Positions 18,301 through 26,402 of a DNA stretch of 64,000 nucleotides are shown here, one piece after another; the stretch's first letter is position 1, and the number at the start of each line of letters is the position of its first letter. Source of the stretch: Azophilus sp965200465 (lineage in GTDB: Bacteria > Pseudomonadota > Gammaproteobacteria > Pseudomonadales > Azotimanducaceae). The position numbers and the translations under genes are program-made. Location of the stretch: NCBI GenBank assembly GCA_965200465.1, contig OZ241358.1, positions 3,782,001 through 3,846,000 on the forward strand, in the 5' to 3' direction. The notes below the pieces were generated by a model. The model made no database searches, was not told the origin of the DNA, and worked only from the letters and a program-made list of their open reading frames with translations.

Positions 18301-18658
18301 CGGCGGTGGCGCCCTGCAGCAGGCCGGCTGTGTTGATCAAGCCCAGTTCGCGGGAGCGCTGGCCTTGGATGATCTGCACCGGCGAGATGCCGGTGAACTC
18401 GTTGCGCTTGATGCGGGAGCCGGTTACCACCACCTCCTCGAGCGGCGCATCTTCTTCGCTTGCCGGCGCGGTCAAGCCCTCCACTGCGGCGCCTTCGGCG
18501 CCAGCGCCCGTCGCTATGTCTTCCTGCATGGGGTCGTCCTGCATGGCGCCAGGACCTTCCGCTTCCTCGGCGAATCCGTCGATAGGGTGCAGAATACATA
18601 GGCACAGCGGCAAAAATAGAAGCAATGTCTGCAATGCGCGTAGGATTTTCGCCTTCAT
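15338..18658 (-). CDS. TonB-dependent outer-membrane receptor
   Basis: An approximately 1106-residue receptor starting at an ATG preceded by GGAGAGG. It has a signal peptide (KILRALQTLLLFLPLCLC, cleaved before about residue 30) and a plug domain with VVVTGSRIKRNEF, NINLRGLDPTRTLLLVNSRR and TDGASSIYGSDAVAGVVNV. A long beta-barrel ends in an aromatic-poor GRARGY. Two Asp-rich calcium-loop-like insertions, DVNGDGQPDF...DPDGNGQTEVD (about 350-375) and EDGDGDGVPDGQ (about 565), should fall in extracellular loops. The adjacent exported S9 peptidase suggests peptide uptake. No operator site is recognisable upstream. Confidence 0.9.
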   Translation of the reverse strand: MKAKILRALQTLLLFLPLCLCILHPIDGFAEEAEGPGAMQDDPMQEDIATGAGAEGAAVEGLTAPASEEDAPLEEVVVTGSRIKRNEFTGISPVQIIQGQRSRELGLINTAGLLQGATAASGVQIDNTFNAFVLDNGPGAANINLRGLDPTRTLLLVNSRRMAPAGVGGAPTSPDLNSIPSIMIRQVELLTDGASSIYGSDAVAGVVNVLMRQQFEGFEFEVDYVQPEAAAAEEAILSAAWGRNFDRGVFGVGAEYYDQSSMQWRDRGHTGECNRYLQIDERGAIRSDDLSLAPGTTINGCKLDTINRVVLWAAPFGNIWYTPGTTNIGIPNFSDTVVRPSLAALNPTINPVDVNGDGQPDFGIIDPDGNGQTEVDLKSSLYNFNGSARDRAGDYTSELERFNLYSFGNYELQDANNTSVFFELLYNRRESSIFSPGATIFPDVPADNPYNPCNQQAPGGVNCWGFFVDPEFGPFNLGGIEATPVIMVRGDRDSVDVQQNQVRAVAGVEGDLPWGATWSYEAFGSFTWSNGKSNREGILDRELNLSQQTAVLDPNTGNIVCGEDGDGDGVPDGQGCVPVNLFADSLYQPGGGDFATQAERDYLFGTRKFNTVFKQTVLGAIVQGDLARLPWNNIEVPLVVGLEYRKDVVDSQPNDVARDGLLFGFFSDRGAKGSRNLKEAYLETEFRLLDGKPLADELLLNLSGRWTDESTYGSNFTYSVKLRYSPVEAWDIRVSTGTSFRAPNAREQFLLGQSGFLTLADPCVVPVEARVPTVDPNTPPGYDSAQDDRTEQVLANCRAAGVDPTMLGLRNNAQEFYSVEIFDAGGETVQSTVEPEESKAVTAGMVFRQPWFEGFDLNVSGTYWRIEVKDSIAQLNPAFFVQDCYVDQGAAASAYCRFITRDGDGFLDLIDSSYFNVHKEVAAGWDWNLLFATEVIVNDRNLGLSVDARATRTNQLLFVLDDTREDSAGRTFVPEWTGNLTFEAQYDDFTFSWRATYTDGGKEEPEAFDSNDTCTGLGVGCRPLHFIKDSWVHTASLTWRPGDWRVTLGVRNIFDGKPRLLDNDAPGTQVNNLPLGVYGLNHHIGRSFFAGVSRTLGLLRGRARGY

Positions 18659-18852
18659 CTTTGTAGTCCTCTCCATGTCAACGCAGGCGGACAATACCCC
18701 TGTTGCATCCATCCATCAAGCCTGTGAACAGGATCGCCCAAGGCGATTTTGTAGTTTCACGCAACCCATTGATTTTTCGACGATAATTCTGGCTCTAAAC
18801 ATTTGCGGCGGGATGTTCTGCAAGGCCGTCGGAGTTGGTTTTCGGCGCACCA

Positions 18853-19614
18853 CTACTTGGGGTTTCGGAGCCCCCCCAATTCGGCAGCCAATTCATGCAC
18901 GCCAATGCCCTCCACATTCCGCGCCACGGGAAAACGGTCCTCGCCGGCGTGGACGACGATGGCGCGCGTTGGGCGAATGTCCTCAAGGGCGTTGTGGAAG
19001 CCGCGGCTGACCTTGGCGGCCAGTGAGCGTTTGATCTCAATCGCCCAAGTTTCTTCGCTGGGGTGTTCAATCACCAAATCGATTTCCGCGCCAAAGTCCT
19101 TGCGCCACGCTAGGCTGTCGCCTTCAGTTGCCGCCAAATAGCTGTCCGGAAAGCCGCCCCGCAGCCAAAGCCGTTCCCGAACATCCCGATTGTTGTCCAA
19201 CTCCAGTACGGAGAACGGCCCTAGGTCGAGATAGGCGATGCGCCCGGCAAGGGATTCCCCGGTTTGACGCAGCAGGTCAACGGATGCGGACCCCAAAACC
19301 AAAAATCGACCCAGTCCCTTGCCCCGGCGCCGCCCGCGGTCGATAACGCCCCGCAGCGTCTGAAACAATTCCGGGGTGCGATGGATTTCATCCAAGATGA
19401 CCAAGCGGTCCTCCAAGCCGTCCAGGAACATGCCCGGCTCAGCAAGGCGCCGTCGGTCGTCGCGATCTTCAAGGTCCAAATAGACGGCATCGCGCTGCTG
19501 GGCGATCTCCAGCGCCAAGGTTGTCTTGCCGGCCTGTCTAGGGCCGAGAAGCGCCACGGCGGCTTGGCGGTTCAGCGCCTTCGTGATGTCGTTGATGGCA
19601 AGTCTGGGAATCAT
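18853..19614 (-). CDS. AAA/DUF4143-family ATP-binding protein with in-frame internal deletion
   Basis: This family couples an N-terminal P-loop ATPase to a C-terminal nuclease-like domain and is usually about 380-400 residues; this copy has 253. Walker A is GPRQAGKT (about 24-31), Walker B is RLVILDEIH (about 69-77). The C-terminus GAEIDLVIEHP...WAIEIKRSL (the DUF4143-associated PD-(D/E)XK-like signature) is intact. Between them, SLAWRKDF, which normally opens the DUF4143 helical region, joins directly to GAEIDLV, so about 130 residues are missing without a frame change. The protein may be a non-functional deletion product or a minimal derivative. Role in the cell unknown. Confidence 0.65.
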   Translation of the reverse strand: MIPRLAINDITKALNRQAAVALLGPRQAGKTTLALEIAQQRDAVYLDLEDRDDRRRLAEPGMFLDGLEDRLVILDEIHRTPELFQTLRGVIDRGRRRGKGLGRFLVLGSASVDLLRQTGESLAGRIAYLDLGPFSVLELDNNRDVRERLWLRGGFPDSYLAATEGDSLAWRKDFGAEIDLVIEHPSEETWAIEIKRSLAAKVSRGFHNALEDIRPTRAIVVHAGEDRFPVARNVEGIGVHELAAELGGLRNPK

Positions 19615-19750
19615 TTCCTTGCAATTTATCCTTTGCGTGGAAGATCTGCAAGGATAATTAAGCTCCGGGTCGGCGCTTAGTTACTGGTACGGGCTCCCGC
19701 CTCCCAAACCAATCCATGCGGCCGTCGGCGAGCGGTTCGATGCGAATGGC

Positions 19751-19846
19751 CGCTCTCTGGCATAATGCCTGCACAGCGCAACTGCCAACGGCCATGGACG
19801 CCAGCCCAATGACCGCCATAGAAGCCTTCCGCCGAGACCCGCGCCT
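19751..19846 (+). pseudogene. Fragment of large Eco57I-type methylase gene (duplicate of the one at 23.6 kb)
   Basis: Translation reads LWHNACTAQLPTAMDAS then MTAIEAFRRDPRLS. This parallels LWYDVCTAQIPAATDAQ and MLAINAFRQ...DPRLP at 23627-23740, with clear nucleotide similarity. It is about 95 bases long with no continuing methylase frame. The two fragments have the same orientation and bracket the NotI-like restriction-modification genes. Confidence 0.6.
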
Positions 19847-19875
19847 ATCGGGTCGTGCCGCTCGGGACCAGATGC

Positions 19876-20748
19876 CTACCGCTGGTTCCGGGGCGATGGC
19901 CTCACGGCAGCGAGGCGTAGTTGGAGCTTGTGATTCAACGCTTGCACAAAGGCGTCTTTCGTGGGTATTCCCGGGTTGTTCCGCATTGCCTGATACAGGT
20001 CGTTGACGCTAGTCGAAAGCACCCGAGTCGCTTCCAGCGCAAGGCGTTCTCCACGGGGCAGCAACGAATACAGCGCGAAGCGCGTGCTGTCTTCCGCACG
20101 ATAGCGTCCCTCGGCAAGTCCAAACCGAGAGGCCAAGTTGGCGTAGATGTACTCTTGGATCATCCAATAGCACTTCGTACGCCATTTCTCATAGACCATG
20201 CCCTTGTTCATGAGCTGCGTAACGGCGCGCTTGATGGAGTCATAGGTATTGGCGCCAAACCGGTAGTTCCTATCCGCCATGTGGATGCCGCTTGTGAATT
20301 CCCGAAAGGCGCGCACCAGCTCGCCTGTTCTGGTAGTGGAGTCCGCTTGAATTTCAACAGCGACAAAGTCGTCGATCTCTGGCCTCATCGCCCTGTGCTT
20401 GACGATCACAAAGTCGATGTTCCCAACATTCGGCAACCGCGTCTCCGCGAATACAACGATGTTGTTGGTGTCTCCGAAATAGTGCGTCGCAACGTCCTCC
20501 AAGATCCGCGGCCCGCCGGCAAGACTTCCTCCCTCGTCGAAACGGTGCGGGCAAATCACCTGCATCCCGGCGCGAACTTGTACCGAGCAAACCCCGAAAG
20601 GCACATTGAGGAGACGGCTCTTCTTGTCGCAAGGCACGTTCCGAAACGGGCACTGGTGCCGTTGGCGGACCTGTTGGGCCTCCACGGACTGGTTGGCCAA
20701 CGGAAAGCCAAAGATCTCCGCGGGACGATTGCCGTCCGACTCCGTCAT
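19876..20748 (-). CDS. NotI-family type II restriction endonuclease
   Basis: A 290-residue protein resembling the rare-cutter NotI, a PD-(D/E)XK nuclease with an N-terminal four-cysteine iron site. The four cysteines are at residues 33, 40, 54 and 66 in CPFRNVPC, FGVCSV and VICPHRF, the same order as in NotI. The catalytic core is IDFVIVKHR (Asp112) followed by VAVEIQADS (Glu132, Gln134), matching NotI's YGVLEIQTMDF. The start is the ATG that overlaps the methylase stop (ATGA), so the pair is translationally coupled. Upstream in-frame ATGs lie inside the methylase. It is shorter than NotI's 383 residues. Recognition sequence unknown. Confidence 0.75.
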   Translation of the reverse strand: MTESDGNRPAEIFGFPLANQSVEAQQVRQRHQCPFRNVPCDKKSRLLNVPFGVCSVQVRAGMQVICPHRFDEGGSLAGGPRILEDVATHYFGDTNNIVVFAETRLPNVGNIDFVIVKHRAMRPEIDDFVAVEIQADSTTRTGELVRAFREFTSGIHMADRNYRFGANTYDSIKRAVTQLMNKGMVYEKWRTKCYWMIQEYIYANLASRFGLAEGRYRAEDSTRFALYSLLPRGERLALEATRVLSTSVNDLYQAMRNNPGIPTKDAFVQALNHKLQLRLAAVRPSPRNQR

Positions 20749-22814
20749 CCTCTGCTTCCTAGCAGGCGTTTCCACTGGTGGCGGACCTCCGCAGCCGGCA
20801 GCCGCCTTTCGAGAAGCCAGCCAAGCGTCTCTCCGCAGCATCTGCAAAACGATTCGCTTTCGGTGAATTCGACGGCCTCGGGCAAGACCCAAGTGCGCCC
20901 GACAGCATCGCTGTTGCCGGCTAGGATCAGAATGCAGTCGTGCTGAATGGACTTGAGGTCGCGTATGTGTACGGAGATGGGATGTTCGGAGTACACCACG
21001 TACACATTCATCAGCCTAAAGCCGGCATCGTGCAGCGCTATGGTGAGATCGGCCCACGCGTTGTGGTCCCAGTGGTGGAACGTGAAGACCATGCGTCCCG
21101 TAGCTTTCTTCAAGACGCGGCGACACTCGTGAAAGATGCCGCCTAGGACGGACAGAAAGTTGTCGGCGTGGCGTGCCGTTGCCGTGGCTACGGCTACATG
21201 GTTGTGGTCGTAGTGCCACGTCGCCGCATCCGGCACCAAGCGAGCGAGCCAAACGCGAAAGAAGGACGCCAAGTCCGCGTACTGTACGCTGTTGTAGTAA
21301 GGCGGGTCGGTGACTACGACATCAACCGAGCCATCGGCGAGCGGGAGGCTTCGGGAGTCTCGTTGCATCACCCAGAAGCTGCCGCCTTCCGGCCTTAGCC
21401 CGGACTGTGCGGACACCTCGTTGCCAGCATCGGTCTCGCCCTGCATCGAAACCCGCTGCTGCTTTCCGTTGGCGCCGAGCTTGCGTTCGATGGGCGCCGC
21501 AGCCCACTTGCGGCCGCGCTCAATGCGATCGTGGAAGAGTTGGCGAAGATTGCCCGACGACTTGACCGGATTGACGGGGTTGTTCTCCAGTGCGGTGTAC
21601 TGGAACGAGTAGGCGTGCAGCGCAAACGTGTGCCGTATGGCGCCAGGCCGGTTCTTGTACCAGCCCTTGTAGCCGCACAGCATGGAGTTGAACTCCAGAG
21701 ACGTGGAAACGAGCATGGCCAAGTTCAGGCGCTCGAGATCCGCGTGGCGTTGCAGATGTCCTATCGCCGCGTGCAGATAGAGAAGCTGCCGGGACGAGAA
21801 GACATCCAGGTAGGATGGAATATTGTGACGGATTAGATCTGCGGACTTGGGCCCATCTCGAACGAGAAAATCCTCCATAGGACCGAAGTCGAGGTCGCTT
21901 CGTATTCGATCCGCCGCGGCAACGAGGTTGAAATCGTGTGCGCTTGGCATCTTGTAAAAGAGGCCGTGTCGCTCGCACTTGCCAACGACTGCCACAAGGG
22001 CGTACCGGGCGTAAAACGGTTTGTCGCGGAAGTCTTGATAGACTTGATCGCAGATGAGGCACTTCTTGTCGCCCTTCTTGATCAGCTTTGGCAAGCATCG
22101 AGTGGCGGGCGCGAGCTGGCTAGGCTGAGAATCGCTGAGAATCTCGCCGCTGCGCGGGTCGAAGCGGATGGTGGTCTTGCCATCTTGGCGCAAGTCGTAT
22201 TGCTCAACTTGGATTACCGTACCGCACGCGCACCACTTGTGCAGGCCGTACAGGTAGTAGCGCACGTCGGTCTCCGCCGCGCAAGTGGGGCAGTGGGTTT
22301 GGAAGTAGGGGTGCAGGTCCGCATGGAGATCGCCAAGGAAACGGTCGAACGCGGTGCATAGGGCCGGAAGCGGAATGCGGGAAAGCGAAGAGCGAGCTTG
22401 GAGAACCGGGATCGGGTCGATGTCGGCCCCAACCACGTTCGCGCCAAGCCGTATGGCCTCGTGCAATGTGGTGCCTCCGCCCATCATCGGGTCAAGAACC
22501 GTCAATCCCTCCAAACCGCCGACGGTGTAGTAGTCGGCCCGCTCAGCGGAGGGCGCGAACTGCTTGAGGATGGTGCGGAACGTGGAGCCGCAGCGGCGCG
22601 CCCACCACTTGTGAAGGTAGGTGTTCGGCCTGAACAAGTGCTTGTTGAACACTTCCTGCCGCGACAGGCGATCAACGAACTGTTCGGGGAATTGTGCGTC
22701 TATTCGGTGGCTGGGCTGGTGCAACTGGCCGTCCGTCACGCGCTTGTCCGCCTGCGTCGGCAGCAGGTCGAGAACCGCTTGGTCGGCTTCTGCGGGGAAA
22801 CTTGGCGGGGTCAT
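20745..22814 (-). CDS. DNA methyltransferase of the NotI-like system
   Basis: An approximately 689-residue amino-methyltransferase (DUF1156-like layout). LDPMMGGGTTLHEA at 107-120 is the SAM-binding motif and VTDPPYYNSVQYAD near 500 is the DPPY catalytic motif. Between them is a long insert with zinc-ribbon-like CPTCAAE...CAC and CLICDQVY cysteine pairs. A closing CRCCGETLG segment also looks metal-binding. The ATG at 22814 has GGAG upstream; the frame can extend to 22925 but those residues are low-complexity. It overlaps the endonuclease by four bases. It protects host sites from the NotI-like nuclease. Confidence 0.78.
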   Translation of the reverse strand: MTPPSFPAEADQAVLDLLPTQADKRVTDGQLHQPSHRIDAQFPEQFVDRLSRQEVFNKHLFRPNTYLHKWWARRCGSTFRTILKQFAPSAERADYYTVGGLEGLTVLDPMMGGGTTLHEAIRLGANVVGADIDPIPVLQARSSLSRIPLPALCTAFDRFLGDLHADLHPYFQTHCPTCAAETDVRYYLYGLHKWCACGTVIQVEQYDLRQDGKTTIRFDPRSGEILSDSQPSQLAPATRCLPKLIKKGDKKCLICDQVYQDFRDKPFYARYALVAVVGKCERHGLFYKMPSAHDFNLVAAADRIRSDLDFGPMEDFLVRDGPKSADLIRHNIPSYLDVFSSRQLLYLHAAIGHLQRHADLERLNLAMLVSTSLEFNSMLCGYKGWYKNRPGAIRHTFALHAYSFQYTALENNPVNPVKSSGNLRQLFHDRIERGRKWAAAPIERKLGANGKQQRVSMQGETDAGNEVSAQSGLRPEGGSFWVMQRDSRSLPLADGSVDVVVTDPPYYNSVQYADLASFFRVWLARLVPDAATWHYDHNHVAVATATARHADNFLSVLGGIFHECRRVLKKATGRMVFTFHHWDHNAWADLTIALHDAGFRLMNVYVVYSEHPISVHIRDLKSIQHDCILILAGNSDAVGRTWVLPEAVEFTESESFCRCCGETLGWLLERRLPAAEVRHQWKRLLGSRG

Positions 22815-23259
22815 CCAGCAACTCCGGTTGGCAGTTGGATGGTTGTTGGGCCAACCCTCCGCAGCATCGGTGCCACCCTCCGACCGCTCACCATGGTCAG
22901 CTCCTCCGCGTTCAGGCTCGTCCACAGCAGCGGCCCCTCTGGATAACCCTGCGTCGCCGGGTGGGGATCAGCCACGTCTTGCCGCCGGAATGGCGCGACG
23001 GGCTACGCTGGGGCACGCAAGCCACGTTCATGGCAGGCATCGGCGAATTTGCAAAGATGTTGGCGGCCACGGAAGCGCCCCTCGAGAACGAAAACTGTCT
23101 AGGCAAACAACATAGAGCCAACGAAGAGCGATGGCAATGCTCTTCCTGCTCTTGCGCCAGCCAGCCCTTGAGAGTGAGCTTATTGGCAACGGGGGCGATC
23201 CGCCGCTTGGGCGAAGTCTCCAACGGGCGCATCCACAGCCGCCCGGCACCCCCTTGCCG

Positions 23260-24154
23260 ACCGCCTTGGTGCGCGAGGGCTTCAACGCGCAAGCCGATTT
23301 GCTCGCCGACCGCAACCTGTTCGGCGTGGACTTGAACCCCGTGGCGCTGGAACTAGCGGAAGTCTCCCTGTGGCTGAACGGCATCCCCCAGCACGGCCAC
23401 GTGCCGTGGTTCGGCTATCAACTGATGTGCGGCAACTCACTAGTGGGCGCGCGGCGGCAGGTGCATCCGCGCGCCAAGGCGTGTTCAGCGAAGGCACCCG
23501 CACGGTTGGCCCCTATCGCCGCCTGAAGTTGGTGATGGACTACTGGTGCGCCCTGTGGTTCTGCCCATCCGTGAAGCCTTAAGAATCAGAGCCTTACACC
23601 TGTGCTGCCTAACCACGCACTACGCCGATCTCTGGTATGATGTCTGCACAGCGCAAATCCCAGCGGCCACGGATGCCCAGTCCATGCTTGCCATCAACGC
23701 CTTCCGCCAAGCCGCCTGGACGCGCCAAGACCCGCGCCTCCCCAACAACTGGCCCGCGCTGACCCCAACCTGGCACCGAGACCACGCGCTGCGTACCGAC
23801 TACGCCCGTCGCCAAGCCCTGCTCGAAATTGACGTCCTGGCCGCCAAAACCCTCGGCCTCACCCTGGACGAACTCCAGACCATTTACCGCGTCCAGTTCC
23901 CCGTCATGCGCCAGTACGAGGTCGAGACCTACTACGACGCCAACGGCCGCATCGTCTTCACCCCCTCCAAGGGCCTGCCGGGCGTGAGTCTGCCCCGCAA
24001 GGCGGTAAAGAGGGATGCCACCAGCTACACGCTGACGACGCCAGAAGGTGCCAAGGAAGGCATCGCCCTCGGCTGGGAAGACGTCCGCGACTTGCGCGAA
24101 GGCACCATTACTCGCCACGTCACCGACGCACGGGCCGAAGGTAGACCGGTGTAG
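23260..24154 (+). pseudogene. Decayed Eco57I-type/DISARM-like methylase (frameshift and internal deletion)
   Basis: Pieces of one large methylase lie in order. From 23260: TALVREGFNAQADLL, NLFGVDLNPVALELAEVSLW and HVPWFGYQLMCGNSLVGARR. A frameshift follows near 23480, then LKLVMDYWCALWF, then after a stop the C-terminal part from LWYDVCTAQIPAATDAQSM through TPSKGLPGVSLPRK to WEDVRDLREGTITR. Full-length relatives exceed 1000 residues. The SAM-binding start, the NPPW motif and the last 35 or so residues are absent. The C-terminal piece alone is an open frame (23546-24154) and may be called as a gene. Probably the relic of an older anti-phage system. Confidence 0.65.
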
Positions 24155-24181
24155 CATGAATCACAGCCAAGGAAAGTAAAC

Positions 24182-24967
24182 ATGAACGCAATTCCAGAAT
24201 TATTCAGGATATTTATGGCCATCTTGATTGAAGAAAGATTGTATATCTTTCTCGGTATCGTCGTGCTCCTTACTATTGCTTTTGTTCTCTGGAAGTATCG
24301 CTACATAATTGGAGGATGGCTACAGAACTTGGGCCGAGCGAAAGAGGCCGCCCCCGCGAAACCGGCTGCATCCGCACGAGAGAACACATCGCAAACCTCT
24401 CAGTCACCGCCAAGGCACTCAAGAGCGAAATCTAGCGAAGTGGCTGTTTCGGATGAGGTTCGGGTTCAGAGGGCCATAGCCCGGCTTCAAAACCAGTCTT
24501 CACTAGAACCAATGGTCACATTCAACACCAAGCGCCTGAAACAGGAGGTCGTGAGACCATTGCTGGAATACCTATCTGACCTCGAAACCAAATTGCCATC
24601 CACAATGATTAGCTGCGGATGTTTTTTACATGTGAAAGGTAAGACCAGCGATGGTAAGAGTTGGAATGGTTGGCATTCAGAAAAAATACTCGAAGAAATG
24701 CCTAGTGAGTTGGTTAATTTGGAAGTAGATGGTCACCTATTTATGGAGGTCTCCAACAGCAGGGAGCAAGAGTCTGACAGGGTAACATTCAAGGGTTGGT
24801 TTGTCGGTGACGACAAAGGATCTTGGAAGATATCCAGCAGGAGATTACGATACGATAGCCCGGCCCAAGACAGGGAGTATGAAGTTTCCATGTACGACTG
24901 GTATCAACTGAAACAAAGAATTAGCAAGATCGTGGCTAACTTCCTTGAAGGCCTTACAGACGGGTAA
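24182..24967 (+). CDS. Uncharacterised single-pass membrane protein
   Basis: A 261-residue protein not matched to any family I know. A short N-terminal stretch is followed by one strong transmembrane segment (YIFLGIVVLLTIAFVLW, about residues 21-37). A basic, Pro/Ala/Ser-rich linker runs to about residue 95, and a soluble C-terminal domain with WNGWHSEKI and FKGWFVGDD follows. AAGGAAAG precedes the ATG. The gene is noticeably more AT-rich than the catabolic genes, suggesting acquisition. It is convergent with the Argonaute gene, 22 bases apart. A defence-associated membrane effector is possible but unsupported. Confidence 0.6.
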   Translation: MNAIPELFRIFMAILIEERLYIFLGIVVLLTIAFVLWKYRYIIGGWLQNLGRAKEAAPAKPAASARENTSQTSQSPPRHSRAKSSEVAVSDEVRVQRAIARLQNQSSLEPMVTFNTKRLKQEVVRPLLEYLSDLETKLPSTMISCGCFLHVKGKTSDGKSWNGWHSEKILEEMPSELVNLEVDGHLFMEVSNSREQESDRVTFKGWFVGDDKGSWKISSRRLRYDSPAQDREYEVSMYDWYQLKQRISKIVANFLEGLTDG

Positions 24968-24989
24968 CCGTAGGACAAGGCAGACACCG

Positions 24990-26399
24990 CTACATGAAGC
25001 AACGAAAATCGTAGACGTCGTCGACAATATTCGGATTCTGCTTGACAATTTGTGCAAACCTGCTCGAATACGTTAGGGTAACTGGCAGATTCTTGTAGAG
25101 TGTGTTGTTGTTCCAGTCCATTTTTGTCAGTGCCAAAACACCTTGACAGGTTTCGTGCCATCCACCGGATCCTGTGAAGCGACGTACGAGGATGGGCGAG
25201 GGCGTCGGGGCAAGAGCGCCTTCCTTGTAGACATTGAACCGACTATTCTCCATATGCACACCAAGAACACTACCCTGCGTCCAAAGCAGCGCTTCGTTCC
25301 CTTCGAGAGGCAAATGGGTTCCCCGATACACTGGATAGCCGTGCGCGGCGGGCGGCGTATCGCCAGTGAACCTTAATGCCTTCCAGCTCGCGCCCTGGAC
25401 GATCTGTACGAGTTCGACCTCTGTCGTCTCGCGGAAACTATCAATGGCCCCAAGCACCTCCTCTTCCTTGAACTCCGTATTCTTATGGATTGTAACCTTG
25501 TCTGGGACATCGCCCGAGTGCCCGCTCTGATACACCTCTAGGCTTCGCGACAGCACCGATTGCATCTCGTAATAGGAAAGATAAGGATTGTCCTGACGGT
25601 CCCGTGTGAACTCCTTGGCGTCGTATGCGACGAATCGAAACCCCGTGCCATCAGGATCGAAGACCTGACTACAGCAGGTCGTATACTCCGTCCCTTGTGA
25701 GTCCGCCTTCATAGCGTAGCTAACACCGATGAAAACCTCCTTTTGATTGAGTCCGGTAACCTTCCACGGTATGCCGCCCGCCTTGGCATAGATGGCGACG
25801 CTAAGGCCCCACATGACGTTTGCACGACAGGTCCGCTCAAAGCTCGACTGTCGGATGATCTGGACGGGGATGTTCGACGGTGCGCAGTACGCCTTCAAAT
25901 AGTCGTGAAAATCAAAGTTCTCACCCTCGAAACACTCGGACCACCGTTCGGGAAGATAGACGAGTGCTACGTCAAACGAAGTCCGCAGTTCCTCCAGCTG
26001 CCCAAGGGATTGCAGCAGACCCTTGGCCAGGCTGATCTTGTCTTGGACGTCAGCGTAACGGTCAAGGGCGTCGGGGAGCAGTCTAACGAGCCGCTGGTCT
26101 TGGGAAGCAATCGGGACACGAAAGAGATCGCGATAGCCTGGGTACACCGGATAGTAGTTCTTGGCATCGCGCGGAGTCGCCCGATGATTTAGTTCATTAA
26201 CCAGATCGGTTAGCCGAACAATATCTCTGGAAGGAGCAAGCAACGCCAACCGCACGATCGGTGGGTAACCAAGGCGCTGTCCATAAGGACCAAACTGGAT
26301 TAGGCCACGGAGAGGGTGTTTGTCCGTACGGTCCCCGTGAAATAGGAGCTCGGGCTCACCGAGGACGGTGTAGCCAGAGAGTTCCGATCGGTTAGTCAT
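24990..26399 (-). CDS. Short prokaryotic Argonaute (MID-PIWI) of a SPARSA-type system
   Basis: A 469-residue protein with the size and C-terminus of short pAgos, which keep MID and PIWI but lack N and PAZ. The PIWI end reads VTIHKNTEFKEEEVLGAID, then KMDWNNNTLYKNLPVTLTYS and a terminal YDFRCFM. The DEDX slicer tetrad is not evident, as expected for the inactive short class. Guide RNA loading and target DNA recognition would trigger the partner's NADase. The start lies three bases after the stop of the SIR2-APAZ gene on the same strand. Confidence 0.8.
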   Translation of the reverse strand: MTNRSELSGYTVLGEPELLFHGDRTDKHPLRGLIQFGPYGQRLGYPPIVRLALLAPSRDIVRLTDLVNELNHRATPRDAKNYYPVYPGYRDLFRVPIASQDQRLVRLLPDALDRYADVQDKISLAKGLLQSLGQLEELRTSFDVALVYLPERWSECFEGENFDFHDYLKAYCAPSNIPVQIIRQSSFERTCRANVMWGLSVAIYAKAGGIPWKVTGLNQKEVFIGVSYAMKADSQGTEYTTCCSQVFDPDGTGFRFVAYDAKEFTRDRQDNPYLSYYEMQSVLSRSLEVYQSGHSGDVPDKVTIHKNTEFKEEEVLGAIDSFRETTEVELVQIVQGASWKALRFTGDTPPAAHGYPVYRGTHLPLEGNEALLWTQGSVLGVHMENSRFNVYKEGALAPTPSPILVRRFTGSGGWHETCQGVLALTKMDWNNNTLYKNLPVTLTYSSRFAQIVKQNPNIVDDVYDFRCFM

Positions 26400-26402
26400 G
26401 GC

